Shown here one piece after another: positions 34,013 through 41,320 of a stretch of DNA of 64,000 nt. The position numbers and the translations under genes are program-made. Source of the stretch: Candidatus Proximibacter danicus. GTDB lineage: Bacteria; Pseudomonadota; Gammaproteobacteria; Burkholderiales; Rhodocyclaceae. The DNA lies in NCBI GenBank assembly GCA_016710885.1, contig JADJUC010000001.1:308501-372500 (forward strand), written 5' to 3'. Each line of letters begins with the position of its first letter. The first letter of the stretch is position 1. The notes beneath the pieces were generated by a model. It was not told where the DNA came from, ran no database searches, and saw only the letters and a program-made list of their open reading frames with translations.

Positions 34013-34047
34013 TTATCCACAGACTTGTACCCAACACCTGTGGGTAA
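34013..34047. promoter_or_regulatory. Pair of DnaA-box-like sites
   Basis: A perfect DnaA box, TTATCCACA (34013-34021), faces a one-mismatch box on the other strand (TGTGGGTAA, 34039-34047, reading TTACCCACA). A weaker TTACCCCCA lies at 34002-34010. No dnaA, dnaN or AT-rich unwinding region is nearby, so this is not taken as the replication origin. Confidence 0.4.
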
Positions 34048-34070
34048 AGCAGTGCCAGTCAGACCGCCGA

Positions 34071-34415
34071 TCAAGCAGGAACGTTCAGCAGCGGCGGCAA
34101 GTTGTGCCGCGCCCTTGCTCGCGCACAGGCATCGTGGCTGATATCGAACTCGCGGCAGGGCGAAGGCCGTGCATCGTAGATGGTGCAACTGACATTGCAC
34201 CCGATTTCGCCGGAAAGTGCCTCGCAGAGTGGCACAGCAGCATCGGTGCCGCGCATGCGGACGATCTGCGCGGTGACCGGCACGCTCATCACCAGCGGCA
34301 CCCCCTCCCCCCAGGCAAACGCGCCGCCGGCCAGCTCGACCGGATGAAAATCGACCCGGAAGGATGCACAGCAGGCACCACAGGCCGTGCAGGGATTGCT
34401 GTTATCACTGCTCAT
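34071..34415 (-). CDS. YkgJ family cysteine cluster protein
   Basis: This 114-aa protein begins MSSDNSNPCTACGACCASFR, with Cys9, 12, 15 and 16 forming the N-terminal half of a YkgJ/UPF0153 cysteine cluster. The second half is CEALSGEIGCNVSCTIYDARPSPCREF. The family is thought to bind zinc or an iron-sulfur cluster; its role is unknown. The true start is the ATG at 34415; the longer open frame to 34781 is antisense-like read-through of trmB. It overlaps the trmB stop by 11 bases, so the two are probably co-translated. Confidence 0.85.
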   Translation of the reverse strand: MSSDNSNPCTACGACCASFRVDFHPVELAGGAFAWGEGVPLVMSVPVTAQIVRMRGTDAAVPLCEALSGEIGCNVSCTIYDARPSPCREFDISHDACARARARHNLPPLLNVPA

Positions 34416-35073
34416 CGAGATCGACCACGCAACGGTAAAGTGCCTGGCCGGAGTCGCGATACTTGCGCTCGAACGGCGAGACCGGCTCATCGGCAACGAA
34501 CGATCCCCATGGCACCTCGCGTCCGAGTACACGCCCCAGCGCAAAGGCAAATTCCTCGACGTAGATCTGCCAGTTGCTGCGGCACTCGATGATGCCGCCA
34601 AGGACAGGCAGCACCGGAAACACCGCGTGACCATGCCAGCGCCGCGACAGGTGCCCGATCTTCGGCCAGGGATTCGGATAGAGCAGGTAGTGGCGCGCCA
34701 GCCGGATCTGGGCGTCGCGCAGCAGGCGCCAGTAATCGACCAGGTCGACGCGCACCAGGTAAAGGTTGGCGGGCAATTCACCTTTCACCGTGGCCAGCCG
34801 GTCCGAGGACTGATCGACACCGATGACAAAGCTGTCCGGATGGCGAAGCGCGAGGCCAATGCTGCTGGCACCGGTGCCACAACCGGTATCGAGGATCAGC
34901 GGCCGCTCGCTTCCGCACGCAGCCCAGGCGGCCATGCTCTGCGTGAAGGCTGCACGGTTGTAATCGAGAACCGGCTTGCGGAAAGGCTCGCGCAGGTGGC
35001 GATCCAGCAGTTCGCCGAGGCGATCGTGAATGCCGGTCTGTGCGCTATGCGGCACTGTCGAGTTGGCATACAT
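34405..35073 (-). CDS. trmB: tRNA (guanine-N7-)-methyltransferase TrmB
   Basis: TrmB methylates G46 in the tRNA variable loop. The protein is 222 aa. SAM motif I is ILDTGCGTGASSIGLALRHP, followed by VIGVDQSSDRL. The signature substrate region is ARHYLLYPNPWPKIGHLSRRWHGHAVFP (PNPWPK and RRWHGH), with WQIYVEEFAFAL. The C-terminal segment SPFERKYRDSGQALYRCVVD matches the family TxFExK motif (here SPFERKY). It lies between dusC (4-base gap) and the YkgJ gene (overlap), so dusC-trmB-ykgJ form a tRNA-modification-linked operon on the minus strand. Confidence 0.9.
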   Translation of the reverse strand: MYANSTVPHSAQTGIHDRLGELLDRHLREPFRKPVLDYNRAAFTQSMAAWAACGSERPLILDTGCGTGASSIGLALRHPDSFVIGVDQSSDRLATVKGELPANLYLVRVDLVDYWRLLRDAQIRLARHYLLYPNPWPKIGHLSRRWHGHAVFPVLPVLGGIIECRSNWQIYVEEFAFALGRVLGREVPWGSFVADEPVSPFERKYRDSGQALYRCVVDLDEQ

Positions 35074-35076
35074 CGC

Positions 35077-36045
35077 TCAGGCAGCCTGCAAGGTGGCTGG
35101 TGTCAGGCGCGCCAACACCTCGGTGATTTCCGCCGGCACCCGCAGCGGACGAATCAGCCCATGCAGCGCCTCCGCCTCCGGCCAGGTTCGGCGCAGATAA
35201 CCCAGCAGCAACTTGAGGCGTCCAGGCGCATGACGCGGCTCGACCTTCTGCAGCACACCCTGCCAGTAGTCAGCGAGATGCGGCAACAGCGCCTGCCACT
35301 CGTGGGCTGTCGGCGCGGCTTCAGCTTCGCCGCGAATGCGCAACGCCAGATAAGGATCGGACACCGCGCCCCGGCCCAGCATCACGTCGTCGCAGCCACT
35401 GATCTCGCGACAGCGCTGCCAATCGCCCACTGTCCACACCTCGCCATTGGCGATTACCGGCACCGCCACGGCTTCGCGGATGCGGGCCACCCATTCCCAA
35501 TGCGCCGGCGCGCGATAGCCCTGTTCCTTGGTTCGCGCATGCACCACCAGCGATGCAGCACCGCCCTCGGTCAGCGCCTGCGCGCACGCGATGGCCAGCG
35601 AGGTATCGGCGATGCCGAGGCGCATCTTGGCCGTGACCGGAATTTCCGCCGGCACTGCAGCCCGCACGGTGCTGACGATCAGGTTCAGCAATTCCGGCTC
35701 GCCGAGCAGCGCGGCACCACCACGATGGCGGTTGACGCACGGCGCCGGGCAACCAAAATTGAGGTCGATTGCCGGCGGCTGCAGGCGCGCCAGACGTTCC
35801 GCATTACCTGCCAGACAATCCGGATCGCTGCCCAGCAGTTGCAAGACGACCGGCGTGCCGGAAGGCGTCTTGCCGCCATTTTTCAATTCCGGCGAGATGC
35901 GGAAAAAACTGCGGTCCGGCAGCAGCGAACCCGACACGCGCACGAACTCCGTCACCGCCTGATCGTAGCCGCCCACGCGCGTCAGCACGGTGCGCAACAC
36001 ATCATCGGCCAAGCCTTCCATGGGCGCGAGCAGGAGTTTCGACAT
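35077..36045 (-). CDS. dusC: tRNA-dihydrouridine(16) synthase DusC
   Basis: This FMN enzyme (322 aa) reduces uridine to dihydrouridine in the tRNA D-loop. It begins MSKLLLAPMEGLADDVLRTVL, the Dus flavin-binding start. The catalytic Cys is in DLNFGCPAPCVNRHRGGAAL, followed by VTAKMRLGI, VVHARTKEQGYRAPAHWEW and IANGEVWTVGDWQ. The FMN-phosphate segment is DDVMLGRGAVSDPYLALRI. The short N-terminus and the HARTKEQGY region favour the DusC branch rather than DusA or DusB. It is the first gene of the dusC-trmB-ykgJ operon and divergent from the FAD oxidase at 36106. Confidence 0.92.
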   Translation of the reverse strand: MSKLLLAPMEGLADDVLRTVLTRVGGYDQAVTEFVRVSGSLLPDRSFFRISPELKNGGKTPSGTPVVLQLLGSDPDCLAGNAERLARLQPPAIDLNFGCPAPCVNRHRGGAALLGEPELLNLIVSTVRAAVPAEIPVTAKMRLGIADTSLAIACAQALTEGGAASLVVHARTKEQGYRAPAHWEWVARIREAVAVPVIANGEVWTVGDWQRCREISGCDDVMLGRGAVSDPYLALRIRGEAEAAPTAHEWQALLPHLADYWQGVLQKVEPRHAPGRLKLLLGYLRRTWPEAEALHGLIRPLRVPAEITEVLARLTPATLQAA

Positions 36046-36105
36046 GAGGGGTTAATTCAAGGAGAGCAAGCAGAGGAAAGGTGGCTATTTTACAATGCCA
36101 CCCCT

Positions 36106-37239
36106 ATGGAACACATTGAAGCAGTTGTCATCGGTGCCGGCGTTGTCGGTCTGGCCTGTGCGCGCGCCCTCGCCGCGCGCGGCATCGAAACGATCATCCT
36201 CGAACGCCACGACGCTTTTGGCACCGAAACCAGTGCCCGCAACAGCGAGGTCATCCACGCCGGCCTGTATTACGCCAGCGGCTCGCAGAAGGCGAAGCTG
36301 TGCGTCTCGGGGCGCGATGCCCTTTACGGTTTCTGCGAAGATCACCATGTTGCGCACCAACGTTGCGGCAAGCTGGTCGTAGCAACCGATGAGGCACAAC
36401 TGCCAAAACTGCAGGCCTTGTATCGGCAAGGCCTCGCCAATGGCGTGACCGACCTGCGCCTGCTCGACGCCGCCGAAGCCAAAGCGATGGAACCCGCGCT
36501 TGTCTGCGTTGCGGCACTGCATTCACCCGCTACCGGCATCGTCGATAGCCACGGACTGATGCTGGCGCTGCTCGGCGAAGCGGAAAGCCGGGGAGCTGCT
36601 CTGGCACTAAAGAGCCCGCTGCAGAGTGGGGAAATTTGCGACGGCGGCATCGTCCTCGACATTGGTGACAGCAATACCAACCGCACGCGAATCAAGGCCC
36701 ACCACGTAATCAATGCTGCCGGGCTGCACGCGACACAAGTGGCACGCAACATTGCCGGTTTTCCGGCGCCGCACTGTCCGACACCGCACTACGCCAAGGG
36801 CAACTACTACAGCCTCTCCGGCCGCGCGCCCTTCTCCCGCCTGATCTATCCACTGCCGGAAATCGGCGGCACGGGCGTGCACCTGACACTCGATCTTGGC
36901 GGCCAGGCGCGTTTTGGTCCGGACGTCGAATGGCTGCCCGACGACTGGATCGAGCATCCCGAATACGGCGTCGATCCGCGTCGCAGCGACAGCTTCTACG
37001 CAGAAGTACGGCGCTACTGGCCGGCGCTGCCCGATGATGCCCTCGCTCCCGCCTACTGCGGCGTCCGGCCAAAGGTCGCGCCACCGTGCGACCCCGGCGA
37101 CCCCGCGGCTGACTTCCTCATCCAGGGCCCGCAACGGCACGGCATACCGGGGCTGATCAACCTCTTCGGCATCGAATCGCCCGGTCTTACCTCCTGCCTC
37201 GCCATTGCCGATGCAGCCTGCCGGGCGCTCGACGCATGA
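36106..37239 (+). CDS. FAD-dependent oxidoreductase, L-2-hydroxyglutarate oxidase (LhgO)-like
   Basis: This 377-aa flavoprotein of the DAO/LhgO family starts MEHIEAVVIGAGVVGLACAR, with the GxGxxG dinucleotide motif. Next come LERHDAFGTETSARNSEVIH (FAD ribose Glu and the ARNS-EVIHAGLYY signature of LhgO/L2HGDH) and a C-terminal GIESPGLTSCLAIADA closing the FAD site. Known relatives oxidise L-2-hydroxyglutarate to 2-oxoglutarate with quinone as acceptor. The substrate here is inferred from similarity. I chose ATG 36106; the frame is open far upstream but only as antisense of trmB and dusC. Its stop overlaps the PIN gene start (ATGA). Confidence 0.88.
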   Translation: MEHIEAVVIGAGVVGLACARALAARGIETIILERHDAFGTETSARNSEVIHAGLYYASGSQKAKLCVSGRDALYGFCEDHHVAHQRCGKLVVATDEAQLPKLQALYRQGLANGVTDLRLLDAAEAKAMEPALVCVAALHSPATGIVDSHGLMLALLGEAESRGAALALKSPLQSGEICDGGIVLDIGDSNTNRTRIKAHHVINAAGLHATQVARNIAGFPAPHCPTPHYAKGNYYSLSGRAPFSRLIYPLPEIGGTGVHLTLDLGGQARFGPDVEWLPDDWIEHPEYGVDPRRSDSFYAEVRRYWPALPDDALAPAYCGVRPKVAPPCDPGDPAADFLIQGPQRHGIPGLINLFGIESPGLTSCLAIADAACRALDA

Positions 37240-37700
37240 AGCTGGTACTCGACACCAACGTGGTCATGGAGCTGCTGCACTACCGCGACCCGCGCAGCAC
37301 GGCACTGATGCAGGCGATCACCGACCGAAACCTGGCATGCTTTACCAACAGGCACTGTCTGGCCGAACTCCTGCGCGTGCTCGCCTATCCGCAATTCGCG
37401 CTGGACGAGGTGGCGCAGCACCGGCTCTACGAGCAATACCGGGCGCTTGCTACCGAAGCAGACGAAAGCGACGACACCCCGATCGACATTCCCCTGCCTC
37501 GCTGCCGCGATGCCGACGACCAGAAGTTCATGGAACTCGCCGCCCGCAGCCAGGCTGACCTGCTCATTACCCGCGACAAGGAACTGCTGCGACTGGCCCG
37601 CAGCCGGGCGCGGCCGGCCCCCTTTGCCATCCTGACCCCGGAACGGGCCATACTGCTTCTCGATACCGCCAACGCCACTGCGCCGGAGCAAACCACATGA
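37236..37700 (+). CDS. PIN-domain protein (putative toxin, COG1569 type)
   Basis: This 154-aa protein starts MKLVLDTNVVMELLHYRDPRS, with the first PIN Asp. NRHCLAELLRVLAYPQF carries the conserved Glu, and CRDADDQKFMELAARSQADLLITRDKELLRL the remaining Asp residues, so the acidic site looks complete. PIN proteins of this group are annotated as TA toxins, but no antitoxin-like gene is adjacent. Instead the gene overlaps both neighbours by ATGA (the FAD oxidase upstream, a secreted protein downstream). It may have a housekeeping RNase role rather than TA (inference). Confidence 0.82.
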   Translation: MKLVLDTNVVMELLHYRDPRSTALMQAITDRNLACFTNRHCLAELLRVLAYPQFALDEVAQHRLYEQYRALATEADESDDTPIDIPLPRCRDADDQKFMELAARSQADLLITRDKELLRLARSRARPAPFAILTPERAILLLDTANATAPEQTT

Positions 37701-38152
37701 TCTACAGGGTTCTTGCCGCCATTTTCCTGCTCACCGGCGCCACACTTGCCATCGCTGCCGATTTCGAGATCGTCGGTGCCGAATTCGGAATCTTCGAAGA
37801 AGGCAAGGGAAACGAGATCCTGTTTCAGCCATCGAACTACGTTCCACTTGCCGTGGGCCAGCGCTACGGCTGGATCATCGAGGTGCGTACGCTGAAACGC
37901 ACGCTGGCAGTGCGCGAGGAGTATGTATTGCCGAAGGCGCCCGGAGCCAGGGAACCGGACAGCGCCGTCGCGAAAAACCTTCACATTCCCGACCTGCGCC
38001 GCAGCCAGGTCAGCCAGCGACAACTGGTGCCAATGGACGGTCAGATCGTCGGCGAATGGTCGATCGGCCCCGGCGAACCGCCAGGAAAACGACGGCTACA
38101 GGTCACCGTCGAAGGCCAGGTCGCCGCGACGTTCGATTTTGAAGTGAAATAA
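37697..38152 (+). CDS. Exported protein of unknown function
   Basis: This 151-aa protein has a clean Sec signal peptide (MIYRVLAAIFLLTGATLAIA, cleavage near residue 20-21). The mature part is all-beta in appearance: ADFEIVGAEFGIFEEGKGNE, YGWIIEVRTLKRTLAVREEY, ending GKRRLQVTVEGQVAATFDFEVK, consistent with a single beta-sandwich. No family was recognised. Translation is coupled to the PIN gene by ATGA overlap, making the end of a three-gene chain 36106-38152. Confidence 0.65.
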   Translation: MIYRVLAAIFLLTGATLAIAADFEIVGAEFGIFEEGKGNEILFQPSNYVPLAVGQRYGWIIEVRTLKRTLAVREEYVLPKAPGAREPDSAVAKNLHIPDLRRSQVSQRQLVPMDGQIVGEWSIGPGEPPGKRRLQVTVEGQVAATFDFEVK

Positions 38153-38206
38153 CCCACTGGCAGGCTCGTACCGGCTTCGTACTCCGGCAGCCTCACAGCC
38201 AAGGAA

Positions 38207-38563
38207 TCAATAGCAGACGGTGACTCGGCCGCTGGTATCGCGGCATACCGTAGTTCCGTCCGGGCCGGTAATGACGGTCAGCCCCTTCTCCTTCGGGTCC
38301 CGATAGACCACGTTCGGGCCACCCTGACCATAGCCGGGATAGCCGGAGCCGCGCTGCTGCGGCTGGTTTTTCTTCAACTGCTGGGACTGCTGCGTACCGC
38401 TGGTGGGGATGCCCGGAGCAGCCTGCCCCTGCTCGATCACCATGCCTTGCGGCATCTGATTCTTCTTGACCCCGTAGAGGACCGTCTGGTCGCCTGGAGG
38501 GGCATATTGCGCAAACGCCACGGGGGCGATGCAGAGAAAAAGAAGCGGGGAAAGACGGCGCAT
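38207..38563 (-). CDS. Small exported Gln/Pro-rich protein
   Basis: This 118-aa protein has signal peptide MRRLSPLLFLCIAPVAFAQ. The mature part is rich in Gln, Pro and Gly (SGTQQSQQLKKNQPQQRGSG, YPGYGQGGPNVVYRDPKEKG). It ends with GPDGTTVCRDTSGRVTVCY, which has two Cys seven residues apart and could form a disulfide. The start at 38563 is chosen because GGAG lies 6 bases upstream; the longer frame to 38602 would put the signal peptide in the middle. No family function known. Confidence 0.65.
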   Translation of the reverse strand: MRRLSPLLFLCIAPVAFAQYAPPGDQTVLYGVKKNQMPQGMVIEQGQAAPGIPTSGTQQSQQLKKNQPQQRGSGYPGYGQGGPNVVYRDPKEKGLTVITGPDGTTVCRDTSGRVTVCY

Positions 38564-38583
38564 GGCGATCTCCATCGGGAACA

Positions 38584-38799
38584 CTATTTCAGTATAGACC
38601 ACACCAGAATGTGTCGCCCGGGGTTAAAGATCGCCCGCGCGATGGGATCGGCGAGGAATCGGTGGGGAATCAGCGCGGGAATCATCGGCTGCATCGTTTC
38701 GGCTGCATGCTTCTTCGCCTGCTTCGCCGCCTTCTTTTCCTTGGGGGACAGCAGCGGCTGCTTCTTTGCTTCCTTGGTGCTCTGTTTTTCCTTGCCCAT
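38584..38799 (-). CDS. Small Lys/Ala-rich protein
   Basis: This 71-aa protein starts MGKEKQSTKEAKKQPLLSPK, then EKKAAKQAKKHAAETM, a highly basic, probably helical and partly disordered segment. A more hydrophobic tail follows (IPALIPHRFLADPIARAIF). I chose the start at 38799, which has AAGGAG seven bases upstream. Short proteins with this basic N-terminus recur in betaproteobacteria but I know of no assigned function. Nucleic-acid binding is possible from composition alone. Confidence 0.55.
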   Translation of the reverse strand: MGKEKQSTKEAKKQPLLSPKEKKAAKQAKKHAAETMQPMIPALIPHRFLADPIARAIFNPGRHILVWSILK

Positions 38800-38940
38800 G
38801 ATCATGCTCCTTGAATGCGTCGGCAAATGCACGACGCTGGCTCAGTATAGGCCGATGCAGGGGAATAAACTGCTTGTAACGCAGCAACGCGAATCTCGGC
38901 GCACGGTCTCCGCCCACCCCCAGGCACGACGAGCAGATCT

Positions 38941-39153
38941 CTACCTTTTGCGCAGCGGCTCCAGCAACGGCGACAGGCCGTTATGGTCCAGCTCCTGCAT
39001 CAGCGCCAGCAAGCGGCCAATTTCGCCGGAGGGGAAGCCTTCGCGGGCGAACCAGTTGAGGTAGTTGCCCGGCAGATCGGCGATCAGTCGGCCCTTGTAC
39101 TTGCCGTAGGGCATTTCGCGGGTGACCAGCAGTTCGAGATCGGCGGGGTTCAT
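38941..39153 (-). CDS. DUF3820 family protein
   Basis: This 70-aa protein, MNPADLELLVTREMPYGKYK, then GRLIADLPGNYLNWFAREGFP, matches DUF3820. The family is small and often annotated as a quorum-sensing-regulated virulence factor, with the signature MPxGKYKG...LP..YL.WF. The basis of that name is a single structural study, so function should be treated as unknown. It lies 7 bases after the yaaA stop on the same strand, so the two probably share a transcript. Confidence 0.82.
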   Translation of the reverse strand: MNPADLELLVTREMPYGKYKGRLIADLPGNYLNWFAREGFPSGEIGRLLALMQELDHNGLSPLLEPLRKR

Positions 39154-39160
39154 CGGCAGC

Positions 39161-39934
39161 TCAGGCCAGCTTGCGCCGGAAAACCCAGGTCGCCTCGCCC
39201 GAGGCTTCCGGCGCGAAGGCGTAGTCGTCGCTGTCGAACTGCTTCAGCATTTCCACGTCCTTCAGGCGATGCTCGGCAGCGTAGCGCGTCATCAGCCCGC
39301 GGGCGCGCTTGGCGAAGAAGCTGATGATCTTGTAGCGGCCGTCCTTCCAGTCCTCGAACACCGGCTGGATCACCGGCACGTCGAGCAGCTTGGGCTTGAC
39401 CGACTTGAAATATTCTTCCGAGGCGAGGTTGACCAGCACCTGCGACTTGGCAGCTTGCAGGTCAGCCTTGAGCAGTTCGGTGATGCGCTCGCCCCAGAAG
39501 GCGTAGAGGTCCTTGCCGCGTGTGTTGGAGAGCTTCGTTCCCATTTCCAGCCGGTAGGCCTGCATCAGGTCGAGCGGACGCAGCAGGCCATAGAGGCCGG
39601 AAAGGATGCGCACGTGCCCCTGCAACCAATCCATCGATTTGGTGTTCAGCGTTGCCGCCTGCAGACCTTCATAAACGTCGCCGTCGAAGGCCAGCACCGC
39701 CTGCTTGGCATTCTCCGGCGTGAACGGCCGCGACCACTCGGCGTAGCGGGCATGGTTGAGTGTGGCCAGCGGGTCGGAAAGCGACATCAGCGAGGCTATC
39801 TCGGCCGGCGAAAGCTCGCGCAGGCGCTGAATCAGGCGGGCTGCCTCGTCGAGTAGGCGCGGCTCGGCATGGGTGGCAGTGACTGGCACCGTGGCGTAAT
39901 CGAGTCGCTTGGCGGGGGAGAGGACGAGAATCAA
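39161..39934 (-). CDS. yaaA: Peroxide stress protein YaaA
   Basis: YaaA (UPF0246/DUF328) lowers free iron and limits Fenton damage during peroxide stress in E. coli, and has DNA-binding activity. The 257-aa protein shows the family landmarks: ILVLSPAKRLDY at the N-terminus; FDGDVYEGLQA; ILSGLYGLLRPLDLMQAYRLEMGTKL (seen in segments); VLVNLASEEYFKSV; and KIISFFAKRARGLMTRYA. The start is TTG at 39934 with GGAG 8 bases upstream; no ATG gives the full N-terminus. Followed by the DUF3820 gene. Confidence 0.93.
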   Translation of the reverse strand: MILVLSPAKRLDYATVPVTATHAEPRLLDEAARLIQRLRELSPAEIASLMSLSDPLATLNHARYAEWSRPFTPENAKQAVLAFDGDVYEGLQAATLNTKSMDWLQGHVRILSGLYGLLRPLDLMQAYRLEMGTKLSNTRGKDLYAFWGERITELLKADLQAAKSQVLVNLASEEYFKSVKPKLLDVPVIQPVFEDWKDGRYKIISFFAKRARGLMTRYAAEHRLKDVEMLKQFDSDDYAFAPEASGEATWVFRRKLA

Positions 39935-40102
39935 GGGCGAAGCTCCGGTTTTTCAGCCGCCCGATTCTAACCGCCGGGCAAGTCACTGTGAATCATGGCT
40001 GTGAATCACGACCCTTCCCGACGAGTAGGCGAGTAGCGTTCAGGCCGGAATGACGATCACGGCTTGTTATAATTGCCCATTGAACCGCGAAAGACCCTCC
40101 GC

Positions 40103-41278
40103 ATGAAACGCACCCGATTCTCCGCCCGCAGCCGTATTTCGGCAGACGCCAACGAACTCACGCGACTGGCGACCGGGCTTGCCGAATCCGGGGGCAAGCT
40201 GGAAGACGCCTTCTGGGAAATCCGCCTGGCCGAACGGGTCGAGAGCATGCTGCAATCCGGCGCCGAAGATGATCTCAACGCGGCCATGGATCGCCTTTTC
40301 GACACCAGCCCGCAAGCCCACGACGAACTGGCCGACATGGTCGAGTCGCGCGCCGAATCGGGCGTGCTGTCGCATATGGGTCAGGAATTCGACATTCTCC
40401 TTTTCAACGCGCCGGTACTCGCCTGGTCGCGCTACTCGATCCCCGCCGGCACCATCCCGAAACCGACGCTGGAAGCCCTCGGCGTTCAGCTCGGCGCCCA
40501 TGTCTTTGCTGCCGGCACGCAACTGGCGCTGGTCGATTACCTGTTCAGCCCGGACCAGTTGCCGCGCAGCTTTGTCGACACCTGGCAGCTGATGCGCGAA
40601 CTCGGCGCCGCCGCCCTTGAAGGCCGTAGTCTGAACCTCGACACCAAGGGACTGGACGAAACCAACCGCTTCCTTTCCGACGTGCGCTATGTGGTCGGTG
40701 CCGTCGCCGTACGCCGAGGCCTGCCGATTTTCCGCTGGAACGAGAAGGATGGCACCCGCGAAGGCGCGCTCAAGGAATGGGTGAAGCAGGGAGGCCCGAA
40801 CATCGAACCGTTGCTCACCGGCTGCGCCTACCAGCCGCTGCTCGCCGACGCCTACCACGCCGCCTGCCGCGACGCCGACCGCGCTTCGCGCCCGTATTCG
40901 CTGCGTGCCTCGGTGGCCTTCCTGCAAACCACATTGGGCGTGTCGGCAGACAAGCTGCGCGCCGTCATCGGCCCGTTTCACGAAAACCGGCTGGAAGAAT
41001 TCCGCATCGGCTTCGGCCCGCGCGAGAGCGAAGCCACCTACCACGGCGTCGTCTGGCCACTGCTCGGCAACGAGGACGAGAACACCGATGCCGTCGGCGA
41101 GATCGAAACCGTGCTGCGTGAATGCGGCATGAAGGACATCATCTTCCTCGACCACACCTTCCCCTACGAGTTCTGCGACGACTGCGGCATGCCGCTGTAC
41201 CCGAACAAGGAAGGCGAAGTGGTGCACCCGGAACTGCCCGAGCATACCAGCGAGCCCGCTTCGCAAACCCTGCACTGA
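40103..41278 (+). CDS. DUF2863 family protein
   Basis: This 391-aa cytosolic protein starts MKRTRFSARSRISADANELT. It matches DUF2863, a family found in betaproteobacteria with no known function. It has an alpha-helical N-terminal part (ELTRLATGLAESGGKLEDAF) and a larger C-terminal domain. The latter carries FRIGFGPRESEATYHGVVWPLLG and a Cys-rich end (EFCDDCGMPLYPNKEGEVVHPE) that looks like a small zinc-ribbon half-site. The start at the ATG 40103 was preferred to an in-frame TTG at 40073. It precedes bioA by 42 bases. Confidence 0.82.
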   Translation: MKRTRFSARSRISADANELTRLATGLAESGGKLEDAFWEIRLAERVESMLQSGAEDDLNAAMDRLFDTSPQAHDELADMVESRAESGVLSHMGQEFDILLFNAPVLAWSRYSIPAGTIPKPTLEALGVQLGAHVFAAGTQLALVDYLFSPDQLPRSFVDTWQLMRELGAAALEGRSLNLDTKGLDETNRFLSDVRYVVGAVAVRRGLPIFRWNEKDGTREGALKEWVKQGGPNIEPLLTGCAYQPLLADAYHAACRDADRASRPYSLRASVAFLQTTLGVSADKLRAVIGPFHENRLEEFRIGFGPRESEATYHGVVWPLLGNEDENTDAVGEIETVLRECGMKDIIFLDHTFPYEFCDDCGMPLYPNKEGEVVHPELPEHTSEPASQTLH

Positions 41279-41320
41279 GGGCACCTCGGCAACAGCAACA
41301 ACCCGACTGACCACGAAGCA

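Larger units (their letters stand above)
33718..34070. other. Intergenic region upstream of acnB
   Basis: These 353 bp, more AT-rich than the flanks, lie between acnB and the YkgJ gene (both on the minus strand) and should hold the acnB promoter. They contain the palindrome at 33871-33887 and DnaA-box-like sites at 34002-34047. No coding frame or RNA gene is convincing. Confidence 0.6.

Noticed and set aside
34002..34047. Replication origin
   Set aside because: Only two good DnaA boxes, and no dnaA/dnaN/gyrB neighbourhood or long AT-rich unwinding element.
34387..36105. Long open frame leading into the FAD oxidase (950 codons in total)
   Set aside because: The first 570 codons are antisense to trmB and dusC and show no family character. 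They are a by-product of GC-rich third positions; the real gene starts at 36106.
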